In this document: positions 27,947-39,393 of the stretch, one piece after another
How positions within the stretch are numbered: position 1 is the stretch's first letter
How the letters are laid out: every line of letters begins with the position of its first letter
Translations under genes and position numbers: made by a program
Origin: an uncultured Eubacteriales bacterium
GTDB taxonomy: Bacteria; Bacillota; Clostridia; Christensenellales; CAG-138
Direction of reading: 5' to 3'
Assembly: GCA_900540495.1 (NCBI GenBank)
Contig: UQGA01000009.1
Span: forward strand, 1-64,000
DNA: 64,000 bases
The notes under the pieces: generated by a model
Database searches by the model: none
Told to the model about the DNA's origin: nothing
What the model saw: the letters and a program-made list of their open reading frames with translations, nothing else

Positions 27947-28874
27947 GGAACGCTTTGCCGCGGACCGGGAAGGGCGGCTCGACCGCTTTTTGGCGGAGGC
28001 CTCCGGTCTGACGCGCAATCAGGTGCAGCGGCTGATCCGGGAAGGCGCGGTGGAGGTCAACGGCGCGCCGGCGCGCGCCGGCCGCCTGCTTTCGGCCGGG
28101 GACGAGGTGCTGCTGACGGTACCGGACCCGGTGGAGATCGACGCCGTACCGGAGGACCTGCCGCTCGACATCGTCTATGAGGATGCGGACATCTGCGTGA
28201 TCGACAAGCCGCAGGGGCTTGTGGTGCATCCGGCGCCGGGGCACGCGACGGGTACGCTCGTCAACGGGCTGTTGCACCATTTCGGGGCGCTTTCCGCCGT
28301 AGGCGGCGCGCTGCGGCCCGGCATCGTACACAGGATCGACCGCATGACGTCGGGCCTGCTCGTCGTGGCGAAGAATGATGCGGCGCATCTGGCGTTGACG
28401 GAGCAGTTCCGGACCCATGCGGCCGGACGCACCTACGTGGCGCTGGTGGACGGCAACCTGCGCGAGGATTGCGGCACGGTGGACACGCCAATCGGCCGGC
28501 ACCCGCGCGACCGCAAGCGCATGGCGGTCGTGCCGGAGGGTCGCTCCGCCGTCACGCACTGGCAGGTGCTGGAGCGTTTCGGCTCCCATACGCTGCTGCG
28601 CATCGGCCTGGAGACCGGGCGCACGCATCAGATCCGCGTACACATGGCGTATCTGCGCCATCCGGTCGCGGGGGACGATGTGTATGGCGGCGCGAAAAAG
28701 CAGCTGGGGCTTGACGGACAGGCGTTGCACGGCTATCGCCTGCGGCTGTTCCACCCGGCCGACGGCCGGGAGATGGTGTTCCATGCGCCGCTTCCCGCAT
28801 ACTTTGTCCATGCGCTGGAAAGACTTGGATGGGATGGGAATGCGGAATATGCAAAGGAGCTAATGCAGAGATGA
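27939..28874 (+). CDS. RluD/RluA-family pseudouridine synthase
   Basis: 311 residues. An N-terminal S4 RNA-binding domain (DRFLAEASGLTRNQVQRLI) is followed by the synthase domain with the catalytic-Asp motif HRIDRMTSGLLVVAKN near residue 132 and GRTHQIRVH. It modifies uridines in rRNA (RluD-like by neighbour lspA, as in many Firmicutes). The start overlaps lspA by 8 bases and the stop overlaps the next gene (ATGA). Which rRNA positions are modified cannot be told. Confidence 0.94.
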   Translation: MREERFAADREGRLDRFLAEASGLTRNQVQRLIREGAVEVNGAPARAGRLLSAGDEVLLTVPDPVEIDAVPEDLPLDIVYEDADICVIDKPQGLVVHPAPGHATGTLVNGLLHHFGALSAVGGALRPGIVHRIDRMTSGLLVVAKNDAAHLALTEQFRTHAAGRTYVALVDGNLREDCGTVDTPIGRHPRDRKRMAVVPEGRSAVTHWQVLERFGSHTLLRIGLETGRTHQIRVHMAYLRHPVAGDDVYGGAKKQLGLDGQALHGYRLRLFHPADGREMVFHAPLPAYFVHALERLGWDGNAEYAKELMQR

Positions 28875-29983
28875 AACTACGCGGCATCCCGTTGTTCGCC
28901 TTTGCTCTGGTCCTGGCGGGGTTTTGCGCCGCCTGCACGCCGGCGCCCGGCGACGCCTATACGGGGGCGCTCTTGGCAAGCTCCCCGTTGCCCACGGCGG
29001 TGCCGACGCCCGAACCCACGATGGTCCCGCCGCCGGCTTCCGAGGCGGTGGCGGAGGCGTTTCTGCAGATCCTGCAGGAGGGCCCGGCGACGTTTGATTT
29101 TGCTGCGGCGGTCGCCGATATGGCGCTGCCGGAGCATCCGTCCTTTTTGGACGCCCTCGCGCACAGGGACGAATGGAAGGATCTGGTCATGCAGTGGTAT
29201 CTCGCGCTGTGCGACGAATGCGAGGACGCGATGGCCCGTCTGGAGGAGCGGTTTACGGACGCGGCGTTCGAGTTTTCCGTGGACGTGGAGATGCTGGACT
29301 GGAAATATGCCAGTTCCGTTCTCTGGGCGCTGCCGGCGGACGCCGTGCAATGGGATCTGTTTGAGACGACGTGCAGCGCCGAGTTGCTTGCCGGCGGCAA
29401 CATTCTGGTGACCGCTTCCGTGCATCCGGCCGGGTTTCAGCCGTTCCTGTACGAGTTGGCCGGGGCGGATCGGGACCTGTATCTGGACGCGCGCTTCATC
29501 ATGTCCTATCTGACCACCGTGTACGACGAGGACGGGGAGGAGACGGATTACGTGATGCCGGACGTGCCGGAAGCGTATCTGGACGCGATGGGCAAGCCGC
29601 TTGCGCACACCACGTTCTATGACCGCTGGTATCAGGGCCGCTCCCAAAACACCCGCAAGCACACGGGGCTGGACATGCACTCCCCCGCCAATGCGGATAT
29701 CTACAGCTGCACCGATGGAACCGTGCTGTACATCGGCTATGATGACGTGGCGGGCTATTATGTCTTGATCCTCGACGACGAGGGCTACGAATATCACTAT
29801 TATCACATGATTCGCCAGACGGACTTTCTGGCCGAAGGGCAGCGCGTGCAGGCGGGCGATCTCGTGGGCCATGTCGGCAACACGGGCAACGGCGCCGTCA
29901 ATCACCTGCATCTCGGGCTGATCACGCCCTCGTGCGAATACGTCCGGCTGTACGACGTCATGTATGAAAAGTACTTTGGATAG
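28871..29983 (+). CDS. Putative lipoprotein with M23 (LytM) peptidase domain
   Basis: 370 residues from ATG 28871. N-terminal export signal ending in CAAC, a non-ideal lipobox (Cys at -3), followed by a Pro/Thr-rich linker. Residues about 60-230 are an unassigned helical domain. The C-terminal M23 domain has H264/D268 in HTGLD, HYYHM, and HLHLG (H345 and H347), so the zinc ligands are complete. Family members cut peptidoglycan cross-links. It is coupled to the pseudouridine synthase gene by an ATGA overlap. Confidence 0.88.
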   Translation: MKLRGIPLFAFALVLAGFCAACTPAPGDAYTGALLASSPLPTAVPTPEPTMVPPPASEAVAEAFLQILQEGPATFDFAAAVADMALPEHPSFLDALAHRDEWKDLVMQWYLALCDECEDAMARLEERFTDAAFEFSVDVEMLDWKYASSVLWALPADAVQWDLFETTCSAELLAGGNILVTASVHPAGFQPFLYELAGADRDLYLDARFIMSYLTTVYDEDGEETDYVMPDVPEAYLDAMGKPLAHTTFYDRWYQGRSQNTRKHTGLDMHSPANADIYSCTDGTVLYIGYDDVAGYYVLILDDEGYEYHYYHMIRQTDFLAEGQRVQAGDLVGHVGNTGNGAVNHLHLGLITPSCEYVRLYDVMYEKYFG

Positions 29984-30007
29984 ACCGCTGAAAGGAGTGG
30001 GACGCCC

Positions 30008-31846
30008 ATGAAACGGCTCCGTGTTTCGCATCGTATGCTGGCGGCGCTGCTTGCGCTCGCCTGCCTTGTACCGGCCGGGTGCGTGGAACCGGCCAGTCCG
30101 GCAGCGACGCAGACGCCTGCCGTTGCCACGGCGGTGCCGGTCGCTACGCCGGAGCCGACCGCCACGCCGCAGCCCGCGGGGGAGGCGTCGCGCCTGCTGG
30201 AAGCGCTGGACAAAGACGCCTTCGCCGCCTACGCGGCGCAGGACGCGCCGACGCTGCACGCCCTGCTCGCGGACCCGTCGGCGTTTGGGCTCGCCACGCC
30301 GGCGGAGGACGCCTCCTGGGGCGCCTGTTCGGCGGAGGCGGCGCATGCGCGTGCGGCGGACTGCGTCGCCTTTCTCGAGCGCCTGCTGGAGATTGACCGC
30401 AGCGCCCTTTCCGAGCGGGATCAGTTGAGTTACGATCTGCTGCAACAGTATTTTACGGCCGTGATCGCCGCCGACGGATACGAGTATTATGACGAACCGC
30501 TGTCGCCGGTGACCGGCGTGCAGGCGTGGATGCCGCTGTCGCTCTGGCTTTATGCGATCGAAACGCCGGAGGATGCCGAGGCGTACCTTGCGCTCGCCGC
30601 CGATGCGCCGCGGTATCTGGCCGAGGTGCTCGCCTATGAGCGGATGCGCGCGGAAAAGGGCCTGTTCATGACGGAGACGGCGCTGAACGCCGTCCTTGCC
30701 GAGATCGATGCGCTGCTCGCGGCCGGGGACGAATTGTACCTGATCGAGGAGTTTGCAAAAACGCTCGACCTTGCCGAGGGACTGACGCAGGAGGAACGGG
30801 TGGCCTTTGCGGCGCGCGCGGCCGAAACGCTGTCCGGCGCGTTCCTCGACGGGTTCCGGACGCTGCGGGACGGCCTTTCCGAGCTTTCCGGCGCCTGCCG
30901 CCGGGAGGAGGGGCTGTATGCGCTGGGCGAGGACGCGCAGGCCTATTTCGTGCTGCGCATGCAGGCGGCCGCCGCGAGCGACATGACGCCCGAGGATGCT
31001 CTGCTGCTGCTCGAGCAGGAGTATGCCTATCAGTATCGCGCCTATTATGAGCTGAATCTGAGCGTGAGCGATGCAGACGCCCCGCTCAAGGGGGACAGCG
31101 TGGAGGAGGAGCTGGCGTATCTGCTCGAGGTGACCGACGGGGCGCTGCCGGCGCTGCCGGCGCACGGGTATGCGCTGCGGCAGGCGCCCGAGGCGCTCGG
31201 CCATGCGCTGGACGCGGTCGTCTGCATCGCGCCGCCGCTGGATGCGTGGGAACGGATCACGGTGATCGACAACCCGGACGCCGACCGCAACAGCCTGTTT
31301 CTGACGCTTTCGCGCGAGGGATATCCGGGACGGCTGTACCTGTATGCCGGCAGCCGCAACGCCGGGGGACTTGGACTGATGCAGCGCGCGCTCGCCCTGC
31401 CGGGCTATTATGACGGCTGGGCGGCGTATGCGGCGGAGCTGGCCGTCCTCTGGCAGGATCGTTACGACCCGGCGGCGGCGCTCATGCGCCTGTACGATGA
31501 AATGGCGCCGGGCGTGCTGATGCTCGCCATCTGCAGCATCAAGGTCAACTATGAGGGCATGGAACGCGACGATCTGCAGGAATACCTGTCGATGTACGGC
31601 CTCGGGGAGGACGCGCACGTGGACTTCTTTTTCAACACGGCGGTGGACCGGCCGTTCGCCGCATTTTCGGAGGCGCTCGGCTATGCGCAGTTGGCGGATA
31701 TGATGCGCTCCTTCAGCGCCGATATGGGCGAGGCGTATCTGGAAAACGAGGTGCTGGCGCAGTATCTTTCCTACGGCCCGGCCTATACCAACCTGCTGCG
31801 CGAGCGCATGGACATCTGGGCGGACGAACAGGTGGACAAGGGTTGA
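30008..31846 (+). CDS. DUF885-family lipoprotein with a broken zinc motif
   Basis: 612 residues from ATG 30008, after AAAGGAG. Clear lipobox (VPAGC), a TPEPTATPQP linker, then a long helical DUF885 domain (about 55-610). The family's metal motif HExxPGH appears as REGYPGR at residues 436-442 (31313-31333): both histidines are Arg while the glutamate and the YPG core remain. Peptidase activity therefore looks lost. The valS promoter overlaps the stop codon. DUF885 proteins are metallopeptidase-like, but few have known substrates. Confidence 0.85.
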   Translation: MKRLRVSHRMLAALLALACLVPAGCVEPASPAATQTPAVATAVPVATPEPTATPQPAGEASRLLEALDKDAFAAYAAQDAPTLHALLADPSAFGLATPAEDASWGACSAEAAHARAADCVAFLERLLEIDRSALSERDQLSYDLLQQYFTAVIAADGYEYYDEPLSPVTGVQAWMPLSLWLYAIETPEDAEAYLALAADAPRYLAEVLAYERMRAEKGLFMTETALNAVLAEIDALLAAGDELYLIEEFAKTLDLAEGLTQEERVAFAARAAETLSGAFLDGFRTLRDGLSELSGACRREEGLYALGEDAQAYFVLRMQAAAASDMTPEDALLLLEQEYAYQYRAYYELNLSVSDADAPLKGDSVEEELAYLLEVTDGALPALPAHGYALRQAPEALGHALDAVVCIAPPLDAWERITVIDNPDADRNSLFLTLSREGYPGRLYLYAGSRNAGGLGLMQRALALPGYYDGWAAYAAELAVLWQDRYDPAAALMRLYDEMAPGVLMLAICSIKVNYEGMERDDLQEYLSMYGLGEDAHVDFFFNTAVDRPFAAFSEALGYAQLADMMRSFSADMGEAYLENEVLAQYLSYGPAYTNLLRERMDIWADEQVDKG

Positions 31847-31872
31847 CAAGCGCGCGCCGAATGCGCTAAACT
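31843..31872 (+). promoter_or_regulatory. Promoter of the valS T-box unit
   Basis: TTGACA (31843-31848), an 18-base spacer, TAAACT (31867-31872). The -35 box contains the stop codon of the DUF885 gene. Confidence 0.75.
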
Positions 31873-31878
31873 ACCGGT

Positions 31879-32133
31879 AATATGACAGGATGCGATGAGG
31901 AAGAGGAGTACGCCCGCATGCCCGCAGCAGAGAGCCGAACCCACCGGCTGCAAGGTTCGGCGGCAGAGGCAGGGGCGGAAGGTCGCTTCGGAGCACGCGC
32001 CGTGAACGGATTAGCGGTGCGCGACGGGGGCCGCGTTAAGGCCCGAGAGTGGGGATGCGCCCTGTGCGCGCCCAACAAAGGTGGTACCGCGAGCGCCCGT
32101 TTCGTCCTTTGACGGAGCGGGCGCCTGATTTTT
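31879..32133 (+). promoter_or_regulatory. T-box riboswitch, valine specifier
   Basis: The T-box sequence (AACAAAGGTGGTACCGCGAGC) is at 32074-32094. The terminator stem is 32093-32106 with 32111-32124 (14 bp, two G-U pairs), followed by TTTTT. GTC (31982-31984) stands directly before GCTTCGGAG in Stem I, the same context as the Trp specifier upstream of trpB2. It should raise valS expression when tRNA-Val is uncharged. Confidence 0.92.
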
Positions 32134-32157
32134 GTTGCAACGAGGAGGAAACTGCAC

Positions 32158-34797
32158 ATGCCGCTTGAAATGGAAAAGACGTATGACCCATCCGCGGTGG
32201 AGCCGCGGTGGTACGAGCTGTGGGAGACGCGGGGGTACTTTCACGCTGCGCCCAACCCGGACAGGGAGCCCTACTGCATCGTGATCCCGCCACCGAACAT
32301 CACCGGCAAGCTGCACATGGGCCATGCGCTCGACAACACCCTGCAGGACACGCTCATCCGCTATAAGCGCATGTGCGGGTTTGAAACGCTGTGGCTGCCC
32401 GGCACGGATCACGCTTCCATCGCCACAGAGGTCAAGATCGTGGAGCAGATGGCGCGCGAGGGGTTGACGAAGAACGATGTGGGCCGCGAGGCGTTTTTGA
32501 AGCGGGCGTGGCAATGGCGCGAGGATTACGGCAAGACCATCGTGCGCCAGCTGCGCAAGCTCGGCTCCTCGTGCGACTGGACGCGCGAGCGCTTCACGAT
32601 GGACGAGGGCTGCAGTCGGGCCGTCAACCGCGTGTTTGTGGACCTGTACAGGAAGGGGCTCATCTACAAGGGCGACCGCATCATCAACTGGTGCCCGAGT
32701 TGCAAGACGGCGCTTTCCGACGCGGAGGTGGAGTACGAGGAGCAGGCGAGCTTCCTCTGGCACATCCGTTACGACGCGCCGGACGGCAGCTATTCCATCA
32801 CGGTGGCGACCACCAGGCCGGAGACCATGCTCGGCGACACTGCCGTGGCGGTACACCCGGATGATCCGCGCTACCGCGATATCGTCGGCAGGACGGTGGT
32901 CATCCCGGCCGTGGGACGCGAAATCCCGATCATTGCGGATGAGTATTGCGAAATGGAGTTTGGCACCGGCGCGGTGAAGATCACGCCGGGGCATGACCCG
33001 AACGACTTCGAGGTCGGCCGCCGCGCGGGCCTGCCCGTGATGCGCGTGTTCACGGACGACGGGCACATCAACGAGCTGGGCGGCCATTACGAGGGCATGG
33101 ATCGCTTTGAATGCCGCAAGGCGATCGTGAGCGACCTGGAGGCCTGCGGCGCGCTCGTGAAGGTGGAGCCGTATGCGCACAACGTGGGCACCTGCTACCG
33201 CTGCCATACGACGATCGAATCGATCGTGTCCAAACAATGGTTCGTAGACATGAAGCCGCTGACCGCGCCTGCGCTCGAGGCGGTGCGCAACGGGAGCATC
33301 CGCTTTGTGCCGGAACGGTTCGACAAGGCGTATTTCAACTGGATGGAGAACATCCGCGACTGGTGCATCTCCCGGCAGCTCTGGTGGGGGCACCGGATTC
33401 CGGTGTACTATTGCGACGCCTGCGGCGAGGTCGTCGCTGCCGAAACGGCGCCGGACGCCTGCCCGAAGTGCGGCGGCGCGCTCCGGCAGGACGAGGACGT
33501 GCTGGACACGTGGTTCAGTTCCGGGCTCTGGCCGTTTTCCACGCTCGGCTATCCGGAGCAGACGGAGGAGCTAAGGTATTTTTACCCGACCTCCACGCTC
33601 GTCACCGGCTACGACATCATCACCTTCTGGGTTTCGCGCATGATCACGTTTGGCCTTGCGGTGATGGGAGAAAAGCCGTTTGACATCGTGTATGTGCACG
33701 GCCTGGTGCGCGACAGCCAGGGGCGCAAGATGACCAAGTCGCTCGGCAACGGCATCGATCCGCTGGAGGTCATCGCCAAATATGGCGCCGATTCGCTGCG
33801 CTTCTCGCTGCTCACCGGCAACTCCGCCGGGAACGATATGCGTTTCTACTGGGAGAAGGTGGAGGCGGCGCGCAACTTCTGCAACAAGGTATATAATGCG
33901 GCGCGCTTTGTGCTCATGAGCATCGACGGCGTGGAGACGGCGCCGCCGGCGGACTGCCGGCTGGATGATGCGGACAAGTGGATTCTGCACCGGCTCAACG
34001 ACGTCACGGCCCAGGTGAGCGCCAATCTCGACGCTTATGAACTGGGGTTGGCCGCGCAGAAGATCTATGACTTCATCTGGCTGGAGTTTTGCGACTGGTA
34101 CATCGAGATGGCCAAGCCCCGGCTCCATGGCGCGGCAGCGGAGGAGAAGCGGACGTCGGCAAGCGTGTTGTCGTTCGTGCTGTCGCAGGCGATGAAGCTG
34201 CTGCATCCCTTCATGCCGTTCATCACGGAGGAACTGTATCAGAAGCTCCCCGGCCATGGAGAGACGGTCATGCGCGCCAGTTGGCCGCAGGGCGACGACG
34301 CATTGTGCTTCCCTGCGGAGTGCGCGCGCATGGAGTCGCTGATGGAGCTCGTGCGTGCGGTGCGCAACCTGCGCGCCGAGCGCAAGGTGCCGCCTGCCCA
34401 GCGCATTGGTGTGCGCCTGTATGTGCCGGAGGAGCGTGCGGAGGCCTATCGGGCGTTGACGGCCTATGTGCAACGCCTGGCGGGCGCGGATGAGGTCGAG
34501 GTGTTCGCGGGCGCGCCGCAGGCGGACCGGCACGACGTGCATCTGGTATGCACGGGCGTGGACGTGGTGATTCCGCTTTCCACGCTGGTCGATCTGGACG
34601 AGGAGCGGGAGCGCCTGCGCCGCGAGATCGAGCGCGTCGAGAGCGAGTACCGCCGTTCCGCCGCAAAGCTCGACAATCCGGGCTTTACCGGCAAGGCGCC
34701 TGCCGCTGTGGTGGAGGGGGAGCGCAAAAAGCGCGACAATGCCGCCGAAATGCTCGAGAAGCTGCGCGATCGCCTCGAGAGCCTCGCGGGGCTGTAA
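32158..34797 (+). CDS. valS: Valyl-tRNA synthetase
   Basis: 879-residue class Ia synthetase. The HIGH motif appears as HMGH in PPNITGKLHMGHALD, and the KMSKS motif as KMTKS in GRKMTKSLGNG. The editing domain lies between, and the anticodon-binding domain and C-terminal coiled coil follow. It charges tRNA-Val. Start ATG after GAGGAGG, controlled by the Val T-box just upstream. Length is normal. Confidence 0.99.
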   Translation: MPLEMEKTYDPSAVEPRWYELWETRGYFHAAPNPDREPYCIVIPPPNITGKLHMGHALDNTLQDTLIRYKRMCGFETLWLPGTDHASIATEVKIVEQMAREGLTKNDVGREAFLKRAWQWREDYGKTIVRQLRKLGSSCDWTRERFTMDEGCSRAVNRVFVDLYRKGLIYKGDRIINWCPSCKTALSDAEVEYEEQASFLWHIRYDAPDGSYSITVATTRPETMLGDTAVAVHPDDPRYRDIVGRTVVIPAVGREIPIIADEYCEMEFGTGAVKITPGHDPNDFEVGRRAGLPVMRVFTDDGHINELGGHYEGMDRFECRKAIVSDLEACGALVKVEPYAHNVGTCYRCHTTIESIVSKQWFVDMKPLTAPALEAVRNGSIRFVPERFDKAYFNWMENIRDWCISRQLWWGHRIPVYYCDACGEVVAAETAPDACPKCGGALRQDEDVLDTWFSSGLWPFSTLGYPEQTEELRYFYPTSTLVTGYDIITFWVSRMITFGLAVMGEKPFDIVYVHGLVRDSQGRKMTKSLGNGIDPLEVIAKYGADSLRFSLLTGNSAGNDMRFYWEKVEAARNFCNKVYNAARFVLMSIDGVETAPPADCRLDDADKWILHRLNDVTAQVSANLDAYELGLAAQKIYDFIWLEFCDWYIEMAKPRLHGAAAEEKRTSASVLSFVLSQAMKLLHPFMPFITEELYQKLPGHGETVMRASWPQGDDALCFPAECARMESLMELVRAVRNLRAERKVPPAQRIGVRLYVPEERAEAYRALTAYVQRLAGADEVEVFAGAPQADRHDVHLVCTGVDVVIPLSTLVDLDEERERLRREIERVESEYRRSAAKLDNPGFTGKAPAAVVEGERKKRDNAAEMLEKLRDRLESLAGL

Positions 34798-34880
34798 GCT
34801 CCGCGCCGGACGCCCGTTGCGCCGCCCGCGTTTCCGGCGCAGGAACGGGGCAAATGCCATCCGTCCCCCGACGCGCGCCG

Positions 34881-35020
34881 CCGCCCGGCCCGGACCCCGC
34901 AAGCAGCGATTGGCGCCTCACCGCCGGAGGGAACGGAACAAACGCCGTCCCCACGCCGCGCCGCCCGGCCCGGACCCCGCAAGCAGCGCCTGGCGATGCA
35001 CCGCCGGAGGGAACGGAACA
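34881..35020. repeat. Two 60-base direct repeats, 80-base period
   Basis: 34881-34940 and 34961-35020 are nearly identical, differing only in a few bases in the middle. A third, much weaker match begins near 34822. The unit is non-coding and GC-rich, containing CCGCCCGGCCCGGACCCCGC and GGAGGGAACGGAACA. Two copies alone do not make a CRISPR array. No gene is seen in 34798-35129. Confidence 0.8.
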
Positions 35021-35032
35021 ACAGGACGAACA

Positions 35033-35064
35033 AAATGCCCCGCCGGCATACCGGCGGGGCATTT
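35033..35064. terminator. Bidirectional terminator between valS and hppA
   Basis: A perfect 14-bp stem (35033-35046 with 35051-35064, CATA loop), with A and T runs at its foot on both strands, between convergent genes. Confidence 0.85.
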
Positions 35065-35129
35065 CTGGTTGACGGCAGCCGGGGGCCGCGGCCCGCTTCA
35101 TTGGCCCGGCTCCGGCAACCGGCGACGCC

Positions 35130-37079
<1,950 letters not shown>

Positions 37080-37409
37080 GTGCAACTATCTCCTTAACAA
37101 ATTTTTGTTGGGGGAAGAAGCGCATACCATGTGCCGATCCGCACACATCCCATCTATGCGGCCAACCATGCGCGATCGTTGGTCCGGGAAGAAAAACACC
37201 ACCCATGCGGTGCCCCAACCGAAGGGAAGCGGCCGACCGCAGGGAAGATTGCCCGGCAATAGCACAACGCGCCGTAGCGTTGCGGCCGCGACCAAAGGGG
37301 CGGCCGGTCGGGCGGATATGGGGCGGCCCGGCACCGGATCAGGGAGAGCCCGGCGCCGGATGCCGCCTGCGCGGGCGTCGTGCCGGCGCCCGCGCTGCAA
37401 TCGACCGGT

Positions 37410-37438
37410 CAGGGAGATCCCCCATTACATCTCCCTGC
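37410..37438 (-). terminator. Weak hairpin after the inositol operon
   Basis: CAGGGAGAT pairs with ATCTCCCTG across a short loop, just past the iolG stop on the minus strand. There is no clear T-run. Otherwise 37080-37453 shows only a small palindrome (AACAAATTTTTGTT near 37097) and no gene. Confidence 0.4.
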
Positions 37439-37453
37439 CGGACGTTGCGCGCT

Positions 37454-38470
37454 TTATTGGATCTCGTCGAGACGGACGGGCCGGTTCTCAGCGAGGGAGC
37501 GTTTGCAGGCAAGCGCGATACGGATGGACATCAATCCGTCCATGACGCCGACTTCGGGCTCGGTGCCCGAAACGATGGCGTTGACAAACGAGGCGATTTC
37601 CGCCTGATAGGCGCCCATATAGCGCTCCAGGAAGAACCAGAGCGGTTTCTCGGCCGTTACGCCGTCGACGGTGGACAGCACCGCCGTGGAAGGCGCGTCA
37701 TTGCCGCATTGGACGCAGCCGTCGGAGCCGAACGCTTCGGCGCGCTGATCGTAGCCGTAAACGGCCTTGCGCGAATTGTCGATGAGCGCGAGCGCGCCGC
37801 TGGCCAGCTTGGCCGAAACGGTCGCGGAATCCACGTCGCCCGCCTCGCCGATGGCCGGATCGATCAGCACCGAACCGGCTGCATAGACTTCGACCACCTC
37901 CTCGCCGGAGAGGTAGCGGAGCATGTCGAGATCATGGATCATCATGTCCATGAAGATGCCGCCGGAAACCTTGACATAGCCGGCCGGCGGCGGCTCCGGG
38001 TCTCGAGAGCTGATGCGCACGAATTGCAGCTTGCCGATGCGGCCATCGGCAACGGCGTTGCGCACGGCGCGATAGTTGTGGTCAAAGCGGCGGTTGAAGC
38101 CGACCTGGTAGCACAGTTTTTTGGGCGATGCTGCCAGCGCGGCCTGCACCTCGGCGATCTTTTGCAGCGAGTGATCGATCGGCTTTTCACAGAACACATG
38201 CTTGCCAGCCCGAATCGCCTCAAGGGAGATGGGCGCATGCGTATCCGTGGACGAGCAGATGAGCACCGCGTCGATGCGCGGGTCGTCAAGGATCTTGTGA
38301 TGGTCCCGATAGATGCCTTCGATGCCGACGCTCTGCGCCCACTTCTCCGCCTGCTCGCTCAGATACGGATCGGCGATGGCAAGGATGCGCGCCTGAGGAA
38401 CGCCGGTCAGGATGCTTTTGGCGTGGACCTGTCCGATGCGGCCTGCGCCGATGATGCCGATGTTGATCAT
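37454..38470 (-). CDS. iolG: Gfo/Idh/MocA dehydrogenase, inositol 2-dehydrogenase type (IolG)
   Basis: 338 residues. Rossmann motif GIIGAGRIGQVHAKS at the N-terminus, the catalytic-lysine motif EKPID near residue 97, and the C-terminal Gfo/Idh/MocA sheet domain. It closely resembles myo-inositol 2-dehydrogenases, which make scyllo-inosose with NAD+. Last gene of the minus-strand operon. ATG overlaps the upstream gene's stop (ATGA). The neighbouring IolM/N/O-type genes strongly support an inositol role. Confidence 0.87.
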   Translation of the reverse strand: MINIGIIGAGRIGQVHAKSILTGVPQARILAIADPYLSEQAEKWAQSVGIEGIYRDHHKILDDPRIDAVLICSSTDTHAPISLEAIRAGKHVFCEKPIDHSLQKIAEVQAALAASPKKLCYQVGFNRRFDHNYRAVRNAVADGRIGKLQFVRISSRDPEPPPAGYVKVSGGIFMDMMIHDLDMLRYLSGEEVVEVYAAGSVLIDPAIGEAGDVDSATVSAKLASGALALIDNSRKAVYGYDQRAEAFGSDGCVQCGNDAPSTAVLSTVDGVTAEKPLWFFLERYMGAYQAEIASFVNAIVSGTEPEVGVMDGLMSIRIALACKRSLAENRPVRLDEIQ

Positions 38471-39315
38471 GATGGGAACCCTCCGTTATTGCGTTTGTGG
38501 TTTGCCGCCAACACGACGTTTTGCAGCGCCGGTCCCTCGTTTTGCAGTACGTATTCGCGGGACGGGAGGCACAGGGTTTCCAGCGCGAAAGCGCCCGTAT
38601 ACCCCGTGTCCATCGCGGCGGCCAGAATCGTGGGAAAGTCGATCGTGCCGTCGCCGGGAAGCCCGCGATGGGAGTCGGCGATATGAAAATTGGTGATGCG
38701 CCCGGCGGCCGCGCGGATGGCGGCGACAATGTCCCCGTCCTCGATGTTCGAGTGGTAGGCGTCGAACAGGATGCCCACGTTCTTCGGGTCGCCAAGCCGA
38801 TGCAGGAAAGACAGCGTTTCCGCCGTGCTGTTGAGCAGGGTGGTTTCCGCCCGGTTGATCGGTTCGATCTGCAGCATGACGCCGTGCTTTTCGGCGTATT
38901 CCGCAAGGGGAAGGAACGTTTCGACCAGCAGCGGTAGTGCGGCGGCACCTTCTTCGGGCTTGCCGCGCAGCAGGCCGACGGTGACGTTCGGCCGGCCGAT
39001 GCGTGTCGCAAGGTCGACATGCCCGCGTACCACGTCCATCGTCCTGACGCGGATCTCCGCATCGGGGGAGGTCAGGAACAGCCCGTCCCGGCCGAACACC
39101 TGCCCGGTCGAGATGGTCGTAATGGCGAGCCCGTTCGCTTCCGCATGGCGGCAAAGTTCGCCGGCGTCGATCCGCTCGGGATATGCCACGGCGATTTCAA
39201 CGCCCGTAAAACCCTTGCGATGCAGGTCGTCAAAGGCTGCGCGCCAGCCCACCGCCGCATAGGGCGAAAACGCGGTGTCGTATTGCAGCGGTACGGTTTG
39301 CGACAGATGATTCAT
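38467..39315 (-). CDS. iolO: Sugar isomerase/epimerase TIM barrel (IolO-like)
   Basis: A 282-residue xylose-isomerase-like/AP-endonuclease-2 TIM barrel. Probable metal-site residues are in the motifs IEPINR, FDAYHSNIEDGD, NFHIADSHR and ALETLCLP. In the pathway described for Thermotoga maritima, IolO epimerises 5-keto-L-gluconate to D-tagaturonate. The assignment rests on family plus position between IolN and IolG. It overlaps iolG by 4 bases. Other isomerase roles in sugar-acid metabolism are possible. Confidence 0.75.
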   Translation of the reverse strand: MNHLSQTVPLQYDTAFSPYAAVGWRAAFDDLHRKGFTGVEIAVAYPERIDAGELCRHAEANGLAITTISTGQVFGRDGLFLTSPDAEIRVRTMDVVRGHVDLATRIGRPNVTVGLLRGKPEEGAAALPLLVETFLPLAEYAEKHGVMLQIEPINRAETTLLNSTAETLSFLHRLGDPKNVGILFDAYHSNIEDGDIVAAIRAAAGRITNFHIADSHRGLPGDGTIDFPTILAAAMDTGYTGAFALETLCLPSREYVLQNEGPALQNVVLAANHKRNNGGFPS

Positions 39316-39393
39316 GGCCGTTTCCTTTCGGGTACGTTGGGGGGAAAGGGGAGGGACCGGGCGCAGCGCGGCGATCCCTCCCGCATGGTCCTG

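Noticed and set aside
34881..35020. CRISPR-like repeat-spacer pattern
   Set aside because: Only two 60-base copies with a 20-base gap, no third good unit and no cas gene.
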